Assembly: GCA_001939145.1 (NCBI GenBank)
Contig: LSRX01000778.1
Coordinates: 126,134 to 190,133, forward strand
DNA: 64,000 nt
Direction: 5' to 3'
Source of the DNA: Symbiodinium microadriaticum
Taxonomy: Eukaryota; Sar; Dinophyceae; Suessiales; Symbiodiniaceae
Position numbers and translations under genes: made by a program. Below are positions 62,192 through 64,000 of the stretch, one piece after another. The first letter of the stretch is position 1, and each line of letters begins with the position of its first letter. Below the pieces are notes generated by a model. It ran no database searches and was not told the DNA's origin. It saw nothing but the letters and a program-made list of their open reading frames with translations.

Positions 62192-63396
62192 TGATAGAGG
62201 AGATGATTGAGAGCAAAGTGAGAATGGTCAATCTGTGGGATGAGAGCCTGACAGAGGTAGTTCTCGATAGCGGTGCTGACACACATGTTCTACCGTTGAG
62301 TTACTACTCAGAGGAGTTGGGTACTTCAGCTTACCCAAAGCTCAAGCTAGTCATACGTGATGCGCAAGGAAATGCCATCCACACTACCGAACAGAAGATG
62401 AACATAACTTTCGAATTCCGTAAAGACAACGGAAAGAAGATATGCGTAATGGACAGTGCCGTTTTTGGCAACGTTACGCAACCCCTGTTTGCGGTGGGGA
62501 AATTGTGGAAGTGTGGTTGGGGCATAGAGCCAAAAGACTCACAGTCAGCGTACCTGAAGAAAGGAAAGACAATGGTACCGATCAGGTTTGTGAACAATTC
62601 CACGGTGACCGATCTGAGAATCTATAGAGCTGAAGCGCGAGAGAGCGGATATGAAAAGGAAAGGATGATCAGAAAGTTGACGATAAAGAAAGAGATTGAA
62701 GAAGATCTGGAGCAGATGAAGTATGAAGAAGGATGGATGTTCTTGAGAAGTGGAAAACCAGTAAGGATTGACTGGGATGCAAAGTATACTTACAACCCGA
62801 GAAAGGATGATGTCAAAGCATTCCCTTACAGGACGACCTTGCTGACAACATATGAAGAAGATGAAGTGAAATGGATTGAATTGGAGTTCTTTGAATGCGG
62901 AGAAGAGTGGTCTGGACGAGCAAGGATGGAGATCACGGCATCGAAAAGATGGAATGTTGTCGTTACGATAATGGAAAGAGAACCGTGTGGAATGGAAGCA
63001 TATGGAAAGTACGTGAATCCGTTCACAACAAGTATTGAAGAAGAGAAGAGTGCTAAGAAGAAGAGTGATGAAGAAAGGGATAGAGAAGAGGTGATGAAAG
63101 ACTTGGATGCTATGGAAAGTGGGGAGAAGATCCCTGATGATGACGACAGGACTACTTACGACGAGAAAGAAGAGAAGAGAAAACAGGTTGAAGAGAAGCT
63201 TCCGAGTATAGGAGAGTCTATGGAAGAGAAGATGATTGTAGGAGGAATAGAGTTGACTCCTGAGAGTACCTTGAAAGAGATGAGAAAAGCTTGTGAGATC
63301 TTAGGAGTAGGAAAGACCGGAAGCAAGGCACAGGTATGGAAAAGGATGAAAGAAGCTGTTGCTACAAGCAAGCTCAAGGAGTTGGTGAAAGCCTGA
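62125..63396 (+). CDS. element 4 protease and SAP-domain region
   Basis: Protease: TEVVLDSGADTHVLPLSYY (DSGA active site), KLVIRDAQGNAIHTTEQ and PLFAVGKLWKCGWGIE. A 200-residue acidic/basic spacer with no recognised domain follows (WMFLRSGKPVRIDWDAKYT). The C-terminus (about 63253-63363) reads TPESTLKEMRKACEILGVG, then TGSKAQVWKRMKEAV. This is a SAP motif (two helices with a Gly-x-K turn), a DNA/chromatin-binding module of scaffold-attachment proteins. Its position just before integrase suggests a role in tethering to chromatin, by inference. Confidence 0.75.
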   Translation: MVRVRQQEWMERRTEALLESPVVIEEMIESKVRMVNLWDESLTEVVLDSGADTHVLPLSYYSEELGTSAYPKLKLVIRDAQGNAIHTTEQKMNITFEFRKDNGKKICVMDSAVFGNVTQPLFAVGKLWKCGWGIEPKDSQSAYLKKGKTMVPIRFVNNSTVTDLRIYRAEARESGYEKERMIRKLTIKKEIEEDLEQMKYEEGWMFLRSGKPVRIDWDAKYTYNPRKDDVKAFPYRTTLLTTYEEDEVKWIELEFFECGEEWSGRARMEITASKRWNVVVTIMEREPCGMEAYGKYVNPFTTSIEEEKSAKKKSDEERDREEVMKDLDAMESGEKIPDDDDRTTYDEKEEKRKQVEEKLPSIGESMEEKMIVGGIELTPESTLKEMRKACEILGVGKTGSKAQVWKRMKEAVATSKLKELVKA

Positions 63397-63416
63397 AGGA
63401 GAAAAGAGACCTGAGC

Positions 63417-64000
63417 CACCAAGTGAAGAAGAGAGAAAGCTACATGAACTCACGCATCTGCCCAAGGCAGATTGGTGTGAAAGTTGTACCGCAACAAGAA
63501 GCAGAGAAGACAACTTTGAAGTATCCGAGAAGAAGCATGAAGCATCATTGGTTAGTATGGATTTCAAGTTTACAGGAACGAGAGGTGAAGACAATGCAAA
63601 GGACCCGAAGGATACGCTAGCAATCAGCTTGGTAATGGTTGATCAGGAGACAAAGTTTGTTCATGTGATTCCAGTGCCGACGAAAGAAGCTACGTCATAT
63701 CTTGTTGAAGAAGTTTGTCGAGTACTGATGTTGCTGAACTCAAAGGTTATCTTGAGAACTGATACTGAGCCAGCGATGATATCGCTGAGAAGAAAAGTGC
63801 AGGGAATCAGGAAGCTAAAGAAGTTGGAGACTGAAATTCAGGATGTAGCTCCTGATGCTCATGAAGGATTGCAAGTTGAGCGACGGGTTCAAACGGTGAG
63901 AAATCTATCAAAGACGTTGGTGTATCATGCTGAAACAGAAGCAAAGGTGAAGATCACTTCGGAATGCACACTGTACCTGTGGGCAGCTAGACATGCAGGA
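63417..64000 (+). CDS. element 4 integrase, cut by window end
   Basis: Open to the window edge. The zinc module reads LHELTHLPKADWCESC (H-x3-H...C-x2-C). The core has SLVSMDFKFTG (Asp 1, codon near 63560), VILRTDTEPAMISL (Asp 2, about 66 residues later) and GLQVERRVQTVRNL (Glu), then CTLYLWAARHAG, the usual end of this core type. The frame differs from the SAP ORF, so one indel lies between 63396 and 63420. Confidence 0.75.

Larger units (their letters stand above)
60115..64000 (+). mobile_element. copia element 4 (partial): Gag, protease, SAP domain, integrase
   Basis: 5' LTR, primer-binding site, Gag, knuckle, protease, SAP domain and the integrase core up to the window end. It lies inside or against element 3 in the same orientation. 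Purine-rich, A-rich coding sequence (many GAA, AAG and GGA codons) sets it apart from the GC-rich elements 1 and 2. The left boundary is approximate. Confidence 0.8.

Overview
The window looks like nuclear DNA of a dinoflagellate alga, probably of the Symbiodinium type. This is inferred from the families present, not from a marker gene. It holds several Ty1/copia-type LTR retrotransposons with GC-rich coding sequence and unusual extra domains. It also holds a LINE with C2H2 finger modules and a cysteine-protease-like tail, many (TAG)n/(GTC)n trinucleotide arrays, and long stretches with no recognisable gene. I found no host gene, rRNA, convincing tRNA or CRISPR array. A 5-N assembly gap lies at 43661-43665.

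Layout. 1-6.4 kb: trinucleotide arrays, one decayed GC-rich ORF and otherwise unrecognised sequence. 6.4-8.0 kb (minus): a Cys/His-rich protein and a broken 2-oxoglutarate/Fe(II)-oxygenase-like (OFD) gene. 8.3-13.4 kb (minus): a LINE whose blocks are in the wrong order (A-C-B-D) and whose 3' part carries a ubiquitin-protease-like (C19/USP) Cys box and a degenerate His box. 13,699-31,822: copia element 1 (minus) inserted into a (TAG)n array, with 401-bp LTRs and a GTAGT target duplication. Its upstream LTR is split by copia element 2 (plus, 23,786-31,490). 31.8-55.0 kb: a compound microsatellite, decayed ORF-like sequence, a seven-hairpin cluster at 39.36-39.53 kb, and about 13 kb in which I recognise nothing. 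55.3-60.1 kb: copia element 3 (plus), interrupted or truncated after its integrase by copia element 4 (60.1 kb to the window end, plus).

How the genes relate. Each copia element has the usual Gag, protease, integrase (then RT and RNase H where present). Each also carries a different extra module in the protease-integrase or integrase-RT spacer: an OFD domain with TET/JBP-like HRDxHN signature in element 1, a GRF zinc finger in element 2, an exonuclease-X-C-like segment plus a possible methyltransferase-like domain in element 3, and a SAP domain in element 4. Primer-binding sites differ too. Elements 3 and 4 carry TGGTAGCGGAGC, matching a full-length initiator-Met tRNA 3' end, and element 2 carries a truncated form of it. 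Element 1 appears to use an internal half-tRNA site, as Drosophila copia does, and starts Gag inside its LTR. Nearly every ORF contains frameshifts, stops, an inversion or block shuffling, so none of the copies looks autonomous as assembled.
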